From Malachius bipustulatus (taxonomy: Eukaryota > Arthropoda > Insecta > Coleoptera > Melyridae), in the NCBI GenBank assembly GCA_910589415.1, contig OU342630.1, forward strand, positions 84,998,186-85,062,185: 64,000 bases of DNA. Reading direction: 5' to 3'. The notes under the pieces were generated by a model. The model was given only the letters and a program-made list of their open reading frames with translations, made no database searches and was not told the origin of the DNA. Numbering within the stretch: position 1 is the first letter of the stretch; each line of letters starts with the position of its first letter. Positions 20,566 through 31,293 of this stretch are shown in pieces. Both the position numbers and the translations under genes were made by a program.

Positions 20566-23284
20566 CAGGGTGGGCCATTAAGCGAGGTAAGCGGCTGTAT
20601 CTCAGAAACTAATAGTCGTAGAGAGTTACGGTAAAAAAATTTATAGGTTAAGTGGGCAAGGGAAAATGCTGGAAATTATTTTCAAGTTTCCAAGATGGCT
20701 GCCAGAGGGCGTTTGCACCATCTTGAATTACATAAAGTTACGTTTCTTGTGATTTTCCCCAATGAATGTAACAAAAAAGTATTTGCGTTTTAATGTTAAC
20801 TTAAAGCCGAACATATTTTGTAAAAACAATTTTTCTCTATCTTTCGAAATAAAGTGGTGGGGGGTATTGGAATGTTGTTTTAAACAAATGCCTGTAACTT
20901 CGAAACGGCTTTAATGGATTTGGATAAATTTGGTATAATTAGAAAGAGCATTTCTTAAGCTTTTAGGTTTCTTGTGATAATGACAGTTGTGACCTACACG
21001 GCCGCCGATAGAGGGCGTTATTCGATGTTATAACCAAAATATTGGATTTTCTCAAAAAATTTAAATGCAATGATATGACTTTTTTTAGACTAGAAAATAG
21101 ACAAATGATCAACCAATACGCCTGCGCAAACCGCATCTTAATATCTTTCTCCTAACTCAAATTATTAAAAAAATACCAAACCAAGAAAATTCATATACCC
21201 CCATTTAAAAATGCATCGGTCGCTTTCGATAAGAAGGCAAGTAGTAGGCCATGGAAATAAAAGACAGACTCCTAACTAAAATATTGGCAAGTATAACTTC
21301 TGTCACACTCATCAGTCCACTATTATTGTTGATTGCATATAATTTGCGTACTTTTTAACCAAAATGCCTCTCACAAATAATGAATCCGTTGACATGATTG
21401 CGATTGATTTCGAGTGTTTTCTTCAAAATGCAGCTATAGCTGCAAGACAGTACGCGGCACGGTATCCAGATCACCTTTATTACGGGAGAAGAATTTATCC
21501 GCGCTTGGCACAGCGATTACGCGATACTGGAAGTTTTCGTTGTCCTAAACGTCGCAATGGAAGGACCGAAGAAAATATTATCAATGTCTTGGCTTACACA
21601 GAATTTTATAGACCTGTAGAAGCTAGAACATTTTCTCTAGACTTGGGAATAGCACGAACAACTTATTCCAAGTACCTTAGCACATACCCTCAAATACAAA
21701 TTCAGTGTTATTCTGGTTATATTATTTTTTAGTACTGATTATGTTGTTTTTTACTTTTATATTACATCCTTACCACATAGTCTTGCACCAGGCGCTAAAT
21801 GAACAAGATTTCGTTAATAGATTAAATTATTGTCAATGGATGCTAGGCATGCTTGAGGAAAACAGAAATTTCTTAAAGGAAATTCTCTGGACCGACGAGG
21901 CTACCTTTAATAGTGATGGTAGAGTAAACTTTCATAATATGCATTATTGGTCCGCTGAAAATCCGCGTTGGTTAAGAGAGAGAAGTGCAGCACCAGGGAC
22001 GCTGGAGCCTAAATGTGTGGTGCGGTATCATTGGGGACATAATTATTGGACCTTACTTTTTTGATTAAGATTTAATTGGTAACCGCTTCTTAGAGTTTTT
22101 GGTCAACGACTTGCCAATTTTGTTGGCAGATGTGCCACTCGAAACTAGGAGAACTATGCTCCTGCAATTAGATGATTGTCCGGCACATTTTCAATTAATG
22201 TCTGAAACCATATTTACGGGACCTTTCGAGAACGCTGGATAGGAAGGGCAAGCCTATTTCCTCCCGAAAGTCGGGCAAGATCTCCCGACTTGACATGTCT
22301 TGATGTTTACTTCTGCGGACGCTTAAAAGACTTTTTTTTCAAACTCCACCAACAACACAAATGGATATGGAAAACAGAATTCGAAATTCAATTCCTCAAC
22401 TATCAGCGGCAGAAGTCGAGGCTGCGGTTCTGTTGACTCAAGAAAGACTGGAACATGTATTGTGTGGAATATGACGGAAGCCAATTTGAACACAGAAGGC
22501 ATTAATCTTTTTTCAAAATGGGTCCTTTTTCAGGACCACAACTTTATTTAAAAGGAAAATCGTTACGAAAACGCGTGAGGAGTTTGTCTTTTGTTTCCAT
22601 GGCCTACTAATTGCCTTCTTATCGAAAGCGACCGATCATTTTTAAATGGGAATATATGAATTTTCTTGGTTTGGTATTTTTTTAATAATTTGAGTTAGGA
22701 GAAAGATATTAAGATGCGGTTTGCGCAGGCGTATTGGTTGATCATTTGTCTATTTTCTAGTCTAAAAAAAGTCATATCATTGCATTTAAATTTTTTGAGA
22801 AAATCCAATATTTTGGTTATAATATCGAATAACGCCCTCTATCGGCGGCCGTGTAGGTCACAACTGTCATTATCACAAGAAACCTAAAAGCTTAAGAAAT
22901 GCTCTTTCTAATTATACCAAATTTATCCAAATCCATTAAAGCCGTTTCGAAGTTACAGGCATTTGTTTAAAACAACATTCCAATACCCCCCACCACTTTA
23001 TTTCGAAAGATAGAGAAAAATTGTTTTTACAAAATATGTTCGGCTTTAAGTTAACATTAAAACGCAAATACTTTTTTGTTACATTCATTGGGGAAAATCA
23101 CAAGAAACGTAACTTTATGTAATTCAAGATGGTGCAAACGCCCTCTGGCAGCCATCTTGGAAACTTGAAAATTATTTCCAGCATTTTCCCTTGCCCACTT
23201 AACCTATAAAATTTTTTACCGTAACTCTCTACGATTATTAGCTTCTGAGATACAGCCGCTTACCTCGCTTAATGGCCCACCCTG
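20566..23284 (+). mobile_element. Mariner-like element with inverted repeats of about 0.7 kb
   Basis: A complete element of 2719 bp. It starts CAGGGTGGGCCATTAAG and ends with its reverse complement, flanked by TA at 20564-20565 and 23285-23286. The terminal inverted repeats are unusually long: 20566 to about 21274 pairs with about 22576 to 23284 with few differences. A single mutated transposase frame fills the space between. Compare typical mariner inverted repeats of about 30 bp. Confidence 0.9.
21364..22474 (+). pseudogene. Mariner-like transposase, frameshifted
   Basis: The start is at 21364 (MPLTNNESVD), with AARQYAARYPDHLYYGRRIY marking the N-terminal DNA-binding region, then RLRDTGSFRCPKRRNGRTEE. 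A frame break near 21690 leads to HPYHIVLHQALNEQDFVNRL. The first D is in LWTDEATFNSDG (codon 21894-21896), followed by MHYWSAENPRWLRE. The second D is in LQLDDCPAHF (about 22174), where family members have QDGAPAH. The third D is in SPDLTCLDVYF (codon 22302-22304). The tail ends at a TGA at 22472-22474. At least three frameshifts are needed, so it is inactive. Related to the relics at 1894-3066. Confidence 0.85.
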
Positions 23285-23419
23285 TACATGTAATAAAATT
23301 GTTTATAAAAAAGTTGTTTTTTATCTTTAAAATTAATATCTACATTTAAATAGGGACATCACTGCTACTTTGAAATTTTAAAATGGCGACGTACATTTTA
23401 ACTATATACAGGGTTATGC

Positions 23420-24070
23420 AAACGAGCTGCAAAATTTTGCCGCCATCTCGAATGGTGTCGGCCGTTTTGCGCTCTTACCTGAAATCGACCAGTTTGCGCT
23501 CTACCGACTCTGTAATAGAAATTTTAATTTGCCCATTTTACTTCGATCGACCTTTTTGCGCTCCGCGTACTTATGGATAATATTTTACCTGGAATAATAT
23601 CCTGTAATTTCCCTATAATCTGCCTCCATGTCCGGAATACTTGCTGATTTCAAATTATTGAAAATTTTTAAGTGAGTTGAAATTAGGTTATAATGGCTAA
23701 CACTTAGCAGATGACAGATAGAACGAATGCCATGAAATTGTTAGTTATCTTTCCTATCAATTTAACCAGTGGCACATATTTGTGTGTAATGTACGTGTAC
23801 TGTGACTGAAAATTTACAAATAAATAGGCAAAAAGCGATATAATTTCGGTGTGTCAAACATTAATTTAGTAACCCAGTCAGTAATACCAACTCACTTGAA
23901 AATTTTTCTATCATTTAAAATCACCCGGTATTATATTACAAGGGAGCGCAAATCGGCCGATCTAAGATAAATGGGTAAATGAAAATTTCTATTATTGAGC
24001 TCGTAGAGCGCCAACTGGTCGATCTCAGGTGAGGGCGCAAAACGGTCGAACGCAAATCGGCTGAATTCTC
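23420..24070. mobile_element. Foldback (palindromic) element
   Basis: The left arm at about 23457-23690 matches the reverse complement of about 23886-24060. Shared landmarks are the repeated GCGCAAA/TTTGCGC words, CGACCAGTTTGCGCTCTACC and TCAACTCACTTNAAAATTTT. The loop is around 23700-23880. No coding capacity. Confidence 0.65.
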
Positions 24071-24089
24071 TCGAATACGTCAAGACAAT

Positions 24090-24700
24090 CATGCAAGTAA
24101 TCTGTGACCGTTCCTGAAATATCCTGAAAAAACTGAAAAATCGAGATTTCTTATTTTTGTCATATCTTCTTTTACTACCTATTGGAAATTTATAAATAAT
24201 TTTTTGTAGGCTTGCATAAGCCATTAAGAGCTATCCATCTGACGTTTCAAAAATTTTCAAAGCCAACTAGATCTCAGAGTTTTCGCGTAGTCAACTTTTG
24301 TTTTTCTTATGGCCGCCATATTGTATTTTCATGGCATTCTGTATTAAAAAAATTAAGGAAACCAAAAATATATCACATTAAAAAAAAAAAAAATTCTAAA
24401 TTTTATTAAACTTTTATTATAAACTTTTGGTTTCCTTAGTTTTTTTAATACAGAATGCCATGAAAATACAATATGGCGGCTATCAGAAAAACAACAGTTG
24501 ACTATGAAAACTCTGGGATCTAGTTGGCTTTTAAAATCTTTTAAATGTCAGCTGGATTGCTCTTAACGGCTTATGTAAGCCTACAAAAAATTATTTATTA
24601 ATTTCCTAAGATAAAAAAGATATGGCAAAAATAAGAAATCTCGATTTTTATTTTTTTCGGGATTTTTCTTATATGTCTTGACGGATGCGTGATAGCCACA
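24090..24700. mobile_element. Foldback element, copy 1 of a pair
   Basis: A near-perfect inverted repeat. The left arm (about 24110-24370, including CCGCCATATTGTATTTTCAT) is mirrored at about 24420-24680 around an A/T-rich loop. A diverged copy of the same element lies at 26190-26900, 2.1 kb away. Confidence 0.7.
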
Positions 24701-24844
24701 AAATAGCGCAACTTTTGTCTAAATTAAGCAACCCCGTATCTATGGTTTAGGATATCCCAATACTGACACTTGAAATTTGCATAATAATAACTCTGTAGGT
24801 ATACCCTGCATAACCTTATAGGTAGGTATATACTTGATCGATTT

Positions 24845-25119
24845 GCTTGTCCACTAAGTGTTGTCCGGTGAGATGCCACACTGATCCTGACTATAAACGA
24901 TTTAATTTTTTATGTTTTAATTCGTACTAATTCTAATTATTATAATTGTACGAATCAAATCAATTATTGTATTATAATATTTATATTATAATAATAATAA
25001 ATATTATAATTATAATATAAATCAATTATTATAATTTTACGAATTAAAACATAAAAAATCAAATCGTTTATAGTCAGGATCAGTGTGGAAACTCACCGGA
25101 CAACACTCAGTGGACAAGC
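24845..25119. mobile_element. Palindromic MITE
   Basis: A 275-bp near-perfect palindrome. Both ends read GCTTGTCCACTNAGTGTTGT and continue CCGGTGAG and GATCCTGACTATAAACGATT. The centre is a TAATATT-rich loop. The target duplication is not certain. This MITE would fold into a single long hairpin. Confidence 0.75.
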
Positions 25120-25129
25120 CATATCTTTG

Positions 25130-26180
25130 CGTGTGTCCGAACTCGCTATGAGTGCTATGACAAACGAAAATATGTAGCTCACTCTTTTATTGCTAACGAA
25201 CAGATGCTTGTAGAACGTGAACGTATGTCTACTAAGGCTCAGATATCCGATGATGATAGATAAGTTTGTGAAATAAACAAAGATAGAACATGTGAACGTC
25301 AGCAGAGCTTGCTACCGCCTGAGAGCACTCGCAGTAGTCATAGCCGGTGTAGGTGACAGGCGGCCGAGAATATTTCAATCAATTAAGGTTAAATTTCTAG
25401 TAAATACGTAATTTTTAAGGCAGCAATTAAGGCACTACAGTGTAAAAAATGACGTACATTTGAATCACTGGTACCTAAGTAGTACCTTCCTTTACTTATG
25501 AAGCGGTCAACAATACATAAATGTACATATATTTAAATACTTTTGTTAATTGTTTAGTTATCAAATACCACGGATACTTAAAAACAACAATATCGGAAGC
25601 GCTACTGTCTTATTGAAGTGAAAATTCTGAATTGATTTGATTCATACCATTGTTGTGACGGCACGCAAAGATAAATCGAACAAACTAGAGGTACCTATAC
25701 CTACTCAATTCAAACTTCAAATTAAAAAATCATTCTTTTTGAATTATACATCACAAGCCATATATTAAAATGCAATAATATACCTACAAAGTGTTTGTTG
25801 GAAAAAGTAAATTTTTGTGTGTCATTATTCTTTTTCGGTACATCCTGTATAGTAAAAAATATTTTTACAGAATAGAGAACTTTTGACGCGAGTAACTTTT
25901 ATACAAACAATGTTGCTCCATTTACAACAGCCACCATCTACCAAAAATACAAACAGTTACCGCATCCTGTATAATAATGTTGAACTGTGATGGATAATCG
26001 CTCGACAATACAAAAGGTTAGGGCGGCACGTGAAGATCTATCAAAACCAAACCAAAAATATGTACCTACACGGTGACCATTTTTAACTGAACCACATCTC
26101 TTAATCGATAGAAGATGCAGAGTCGGTTAAATTAGAGAAAAGCTGCACAATTTTATACTTAAAGAATCTGTAATAAAATT
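25130..26180. other. No gene seen
   Basis: AT-rich, unique-looking sequence. An isolated CATCCTGTATAGTA near 25843 resembles a decayed transposon end. Nothing else recognised. Confidence 0.45.
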
Positions 26181-26189
26181 TAAGCTAAC

Positions 26190-26900
26190 TTCATGATTGT
26201 TCCTGAAATATGACGTAATATGCCAAAAACTTAAAAAATTGATATTTCTAATTTTAGCCACATCTCTTTTCAAATTGAAAACAAATAAATAATTTTTCGT
26301 AGGTTTGCGTAAGTCGTCATGAGCAATTCATGCGATAGGTGTTTCAAAAATTATCAAAGTCCACTAGATCTCAGGGTTGTTAATACTCAACTTTAGTTCT
26401 TTTTTTACGGGTACCCATATTGTTTTTCCATGTCATTCGGTAGATATACCTATCAGGTCATTTAAGGAAAATATATCACATGAAAATAACATTTTTTTAA
26501 ATGTTATTCTTCTTTTCTATGAAAAAATTACATTTCTTAAACGAATAACGTTATGTTGCGTGCCTTACGACATTTAAATTTAAATTTGCATTATTTCTAG
26601 AAAAAATACTATAATTTTCCAAACCTTAATTTTTTGAATGTCATGATTTTTTGGTTTTCATGGGTTTTTTAAGCCGAATAGCATGAAAAAACACAATGGC
26701 GGCCAGAACAAAAAAGTTGATTTAGTCGTTTTTGAATTCTTTTTAGCGAACTATCAAAAATGGATGGTGGATGACGACTTATGTATATGTAAACCTACAA
26801 AAAAATTAATTTACTTTCAGTAAAAAAAAAAAAATAAATAAAAATGCTAAAAAGCTAAAATAGGAAATGTCGTTTTAGTTTTTTTAATATATATTTCATT
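26190..26900. mobile_element. Foldback element, copy 2 of a pair
   Basis: Inverted arms at about 26200-26470 and 26640-26880 with shared words (GTAGGTTTGCGTAAGTCGTC, TCAAAAATTATCAAAGTCCA). It is a diverged relative of 24090-24700, as shown by the common order of TTCGTAGG, AAGTC, CTAGATCTCAG and the ATGGCGGCC/CCATATTG words. Arms have diverged more than in copy 1, so it is probably older. Confidence 0.6.
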
Positions 26901-27179
26901 AACGAGGGAAGTTTTCCTAGATTTTGTTTAAGATTCTTGGTAAGTACAAAATTGAGCAACTGTTCTCCAATTGAACCAACTTTGTATTTTCTATGAATTA
27001 ATATAGATCCCAATGATCCAAAAGATCCAAAATGAAGCAGTTAAATGTGTATGAAAATTAAGGGGGGAGGAGGTCAAAATTCCATAACAACACTATACCT
27101 AATATACGAGTGAACTATATTAGTAACTATTTTGAATCAAGTAAACCATGTGAAAGTTACAAAAAATTGTATTACCTAC

Positions 27180-29652
27180 CTCGAACAATCCTCATGACGG
27201 TTAAATCTTTCAACTTAAAATTGCCCTTCTTGCCATGCCAGGAGCAAAATTTTGCAGCATAATTTGTAAAAACACGTTCCAGAATTCGTGTAATACAATT
27301 TTGAGCACTGTTTCCTCCGACAAATCTTAGTTTGGATAACTAAAAACAAAATTGATCGAGGAATAAAAATACGTAACTATCATAATGCGAACAAAAATGA
27401 AAACCTCACTAAGCGGGCTTTGGAAAGAAAATCATGTCTAAAAGTGAATCTATGAGAACTGTTAACAATCAAAGTCTTTAATTTTACAGTTACAATCTGT
27501 GTCATGGACCATTTCCAAAGTCTTCCTAGATTGTTTTCATTCGCTCACGATAAAATATTGGATGATCATGAACTGATTTTTTTTAAGTTGTCAAAATAAA
27601 AATATATTGCATGGCTCAATTGTTTAGCTGGCGTTTTAATCAGTGATAGTGTTTTCGGCTGACTGCCCTAGTGCGCTCTTTTTTGCACTGAGTGCATAGA
27701 GTCGTATTCGTCTGCTAAAATCGGGTTGCACTATCACAAAATATTGTTTTCGGTTCAGTTTAGGGGCACCTGCTCTTTTGCATCCGGGCAAGTGCAACGA
27801 ACCTAGAAGAGTGGTGCAATTAAAACTGGAGTGGGTCCAGTGCATACAAAAAACGCCAGCCGAAAACACTATAAAATTTGATACGAAAAACAGTTAACTC
27901 CTATTTTATTGAGTGTCTTATATTTCCAACGCATCTGAAATTTTTAAACTTTAAATGAGTAGAACTTACAAGTTGTTTCTCGGCTTCTTTTTCTTGGAGA
28001 GTTAGTTCAATAGTCTCAATTGAATCAATGGATTCGATAGGTAGCTTCGGCAACAAATTGTCTTCTCTGGAGAAATCCAAGCCCCCTAGTTTGGATTCAA
28101 TTTGTCCCAAGCGATGATTAATCATTTCAAAGTTCATATTCATAATATTTTTTAATTCAATTATTAAAAACCGCAGACTTTCATCTATAAAAAATAAAAT
28201 TTTATCTACTGTTACTATAGGTAAATAAAATAAAATAAAAAATATGTAATAATACTACCTACCATTGCCGGATGTTGATGGTGCTGATTCAGCGATTTCA
28301 TCGACAATTTCAACTTCCGCATTTACTATGTCCGTTAAAACTTTTCGGGCTTCTTGCACTTCGTCTTCTAATTCCAAGATGCTATCCTCTTCTTCGTTGC
28401 CTTCTGGAATTACTCGCTCAATCTCATTGTCTTTTTGTAGGTCTAAAAAAAATTCATTACTCTTATTACTTACAGTTAAGATTGACATAACATTTTGAAG
28501 CAAATACATATAAGTAACAGAAGTTGTTATAATCTAATCGTTATTTTGTAATATTCGTACAAAGATCTTTACCTCTTGAAAAATGCGGAGGTGGGGAAAT
28601 GCTATCCTCATCGTAATCAGCGTAACGACTGTTTACTTTCCTTTTTCTTTTCAGTTTCACCAACTCTCCATCGCTTTCCGATGATGACTTATCAGCAAGT
28701 TTCTCCCTCCGATAAGCCTCTTGAAAAGTGGCTAAAAAGTAATAGGTTTTATTCCTCTGTAAGTGTTGTTGAGTTATTCAACTTATTCAAAATAAAAAAT
28801 GAAAAATTAAAACAAAGTTTTTTATTAATTTACACTTAGGTATTTATTTGTACGATTATACATAGAGATGTTCGGTAAGTCATCAGTAAACTTTTTAGTA
28901 TACGCTGTTGTCCCGTAAAATAAAGGAGTCCCGCAAAAATAGTTTAATTCTCTTACAAAAATAGACCGAGATATGAATAGATAAAGTTGAGAGCTCAACA
29001 TATTTAATATTAACAATTTTGACATTTTGTTTTTTCTTTTCTTATAATAGTACGGCCTCTGATAATTTTTACTCAAGAAAATTAAAATAACTTTCATTTC
29101 AAATAAACAAACCGTGTTTTTGAACGACATTTTTTCATTTACATATTTCCTAAGTAACAATTAATAAGAGGCCGTATTATTATAAGAAAACAAAAATTTC
29201 AAAATTGTTAATATTAAAAATGTTGAGTTTTCAATTTTACTTAATATTGGTCAATTTATAACAGAGAATTTTTTAACTATTTTTGTGAGAGTTCTTGACT
29301 TGATAGCCCCCAACAGCGTACTGAACAGTTCTATCCGTGACTTATCGAACATCTCTATAATACAACTAACTTAAGTGTAAATTAATAAACAACTTTATTT
29401 TCTGAAATGAAAGTCTCTGGAATATAAAGAATGTGAACGTAGCTGCAACATACCATATCTTCCTACCACTCTTAAGACAGGACACGTCTTCCAATCGGAT
29501 TCCGGTTTTGCTAGTTTCTTTATGAGAACTCCTTCATTTTTTTTATATTTAGGCCAAACAATTGTGTCTTCCTCATTCGACAACCATAACCCAGGAGCCG
29601 TTGAAACATATGTTGTACCGGAATATAGGAATTCCACAACGGAAAAAGGCGG
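27180..29652 (-). CDS. DUF4806-domain gene, five exons (partial)
   Basis: Five minus-strand exons join in frame with good splice sites: 29652-29454, 28731-28573, 28442-28263, 28184-27970 and 27339-27180. Acceptors are tttttag-like and donors GTATGT, GTAAAG, GTAGGT, GTAAGT and GTAGGT. Exon 1 starts PPFSVVEFLYSG and contains LWLSNEEDTIVWPKYKK and WKTCPVLRVVGRY, the usual N-terminal module of these proteins. Exon 2 is basic, with a KRKRKV nuclear-signal-like stretch. Exon 3 is very acidic (EGNEEEDSILELEDEVQE). Exons 4 and 5 hold the DUF4806 domain (IESKLGGLDF, NLLPKLPIES, then RILERVFTNYAAKFCSWHGK, KDLTVMRIVR). No lesion is seen in about 310 codons. The true start exon and a short last exon (phase 1 after 27180) are not located. 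Molecular function is unknown; the family is frequent in TE-rich insect genomes. It lies 1.6 kb downstream of the CACTA transposase on the same strand. Confidence 0.8.
27649..27870. mobile_element. MITE inside DUF4806 intron 4
   Basis: A 222-bp element. The ends read GTGTTTTCGGCTG and, in reverse, GTGTTTTCGGCTGGC, with TA on both sides (27647-27648 and 27871-27872). The interior has short inverted words such as TGCACT and AGTGCA. Located wholly within the intron between 27970 and 27339, so it does not disturb the coding exons. Confidence 0.8.
28821..29389. mobile_element. Foldback element inside DUF4806 intron 1
   Basis: An inverted repeat of about 570 bp. The ends share TTTATTAATTTACACTTA, followed by ATAGAGATGTTCGRTAAG. 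The arms at 28821-29090 and 29155-29389 pair around ACGGCCTCT/AGAGGCCGT. Non-coding. It sits between splice sites 29453 and 28732. Confidence 0.7.
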
Positions 29653-29659
29653 CTAAAAT

Positions 29660-30367
29660 ATAAAATAATTTTATCCATTATTGAAAGGCTAATTAGAATA
29701 GATTACCCACCTACATATTTTTTTGTGAGTGTGCATAGTCTTGAATGTGTCAGTGTGTAAGAGGTTAAGGAAAAAAATAATGTCGCAGGAAGTGTAATAA
29801 ATAGGAATAAGTAAGGAAACCAAGTGCGGGACCTAAGTTTTGCACAAAAAATTAAATTTGAAGTCATTAAAACGAATGTTTTTCAGCAAATTTATGTTTC
29901 ATTATTCAGGTAATATTTTACTCTTTCTAACTCTGTATTATTATATTTTTAGGTAGCCCTGTAGCGGGAATTTCACTCGAATTTTTGAATGGCAACAGCT
30001 TCAGACACACTCTTGCTTTTTACTTATAAAGTACCTATTCTACCTATGTACCTACATTTCAGTTACAGCGGTAGACTGAGAGTTATAAGCTTACTTTAGT
30101 TATCTGACCAAAACAAATGTTTGACGATTTTTGTTTTCTGAAAGATTTGTTATTTTATGTAAAGGATATTGGTTCCGAAATTATCGTGACCTTGCATGCA
30201 ATTACATATATCTAGACCCCGATTTAGAGGGAAGCCTACTACATGTATAACTGCCGCTTTCCCTATCACAAATCTTCGAAGGCACCCTGTTCTATAGATA
30301 GATATACTACACCGTGTCTCTTGAATTTCCGGTCATAGGGAATTCCCATGTTAAAATAAACTATTGT
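29660..30367. other. No gene seen; may hold missing DUF4806 start exon
   Basis: AT-rich. The tract upstream of the first recognised DUF4806 exon ends in a good acceptor at 29653-29654, so at least one further exon must lie to the right. I could not identify it here. No repeat pair seen. Confidence 0.4.
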
Positions 30368-30379
30368 AAATATTGGCTC

Positions 30380-30654
30380 GTGACTTCCGTGGCCTAGTGG
30401 TTCTCCGCTGGCTCACGAAGCCATAGATCGCGGGTTCGAAACTCACCTCGGCCCGCTTTACTTTTCAGATTCATTTTCGAATGTCTGTGAAAAGTAAAAT
30501 AAGCGATCGAACGTTTAAATGGCAAATATTATAATTTAAAGTGTGTGTGGCTAAAGAGTTCGTCTCAAAGCCAAATTACCAGAGTGGAGCGACTATGTCT
30601 TACCTACACAGTTAAGACCGATGCTCCCTCTTAATATTAAAAAAAAAAAAAAAA
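30380..30654 (+). mobile_element. tRNA-derived SINE with target duplications
   Basis: The tRNA-like head starts GTGACTTCCGTGGCCTAGTG (A-box region). The B-box-like GGTTCGAAACT follows, then a unique body and an A tail of about 18 bases. The 12-bp direct repeat AAATATTGGCTC flanks it exactly at 30368-30379 and 30655-30666. Structure and duplications show insertion by LINE-type reverse transcription. The promoter boxes look usable. Confidence 0.88.
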
Positions 30655-30942
30655 AAATATTGGCTCCGCTAATTATTTTACAGTAAAATGTCAAATGTAA
30701 AATTCTTGAGGAAAAAAGCTGCCTCTTATGCTACAATAATTGCATATACATTTGGTTCATACGTTTTCGGGAAAATCAGGTAAAAACTTTTCTTTCGTAG
30801 TTTTTCAAGGTTGCTTTGTTTTAGACAGATAATGCTAAAAATTATCAATTATTGTCAATAACTGATTGTTCAAAAGTAATTCATTCATCTTTAAAATTTC
30901 AAGTGGCAAAGTATTACTTAAAAAAAAAACTTGTTTATAGAA

Positions 30943-31140
30943 ATGAATTATTATTACACCATTGAAGAAAAAGTAAAATTTACTGAATGGCATTACTCTG
31001 GCAATTCACTTAGAAATATCAAAGATTTGTACCCGGTTAGTTATCAAAACCGGCAAATTCCAAGTACAGAAACAATTTTAAAAATTATCAATTTATTCAA
31101 ATCTACCGGTAACGTTAATAGGCCATGTAAGTGTCAGGAT
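30943..31140 (+). pseudogene. Transposase N-terminal helix-turn-helix fragment
   Basis: About 66 codons from the ATG at 30943 (MNYYYTIEEKVKFTEWHYSG) through a helix-turn-helix-like stretch to TILKIINLFKSTGNVNRP. This matches the layout of the N-terminal DNA-binding part of insect IS630/mariner-type transposases. It then runs into a TAT/ATT microsatellite (31170-31187), with no catalytic region following. A truncated relic. Confidence 0.5.
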
Positions 31141-31293
31141 ATTGAACCTCTGGGGCAAAATGACAGAGATTATTATTATTATTATTATCTGTCTTATTAT
31201 CTTATTAGCATTACCTATATATCTGTCAAAAGCAAACCAACTTTGAAAATACGAAAAACCATTAAGTTTATCTATCTATGTAAGATAATAATT

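Noticed and set aside
27636..27869. 77-codon minus-strand frame
   Set aside because: It coincides exactly with the MITE in the DUF4806 intron.
30380..30455. A functional tRNA gene
   Set aside because: Promoter boxes are present, but the arms do not form a tRNA cloverleaf, and the A tail with target duplications shows a SINE.
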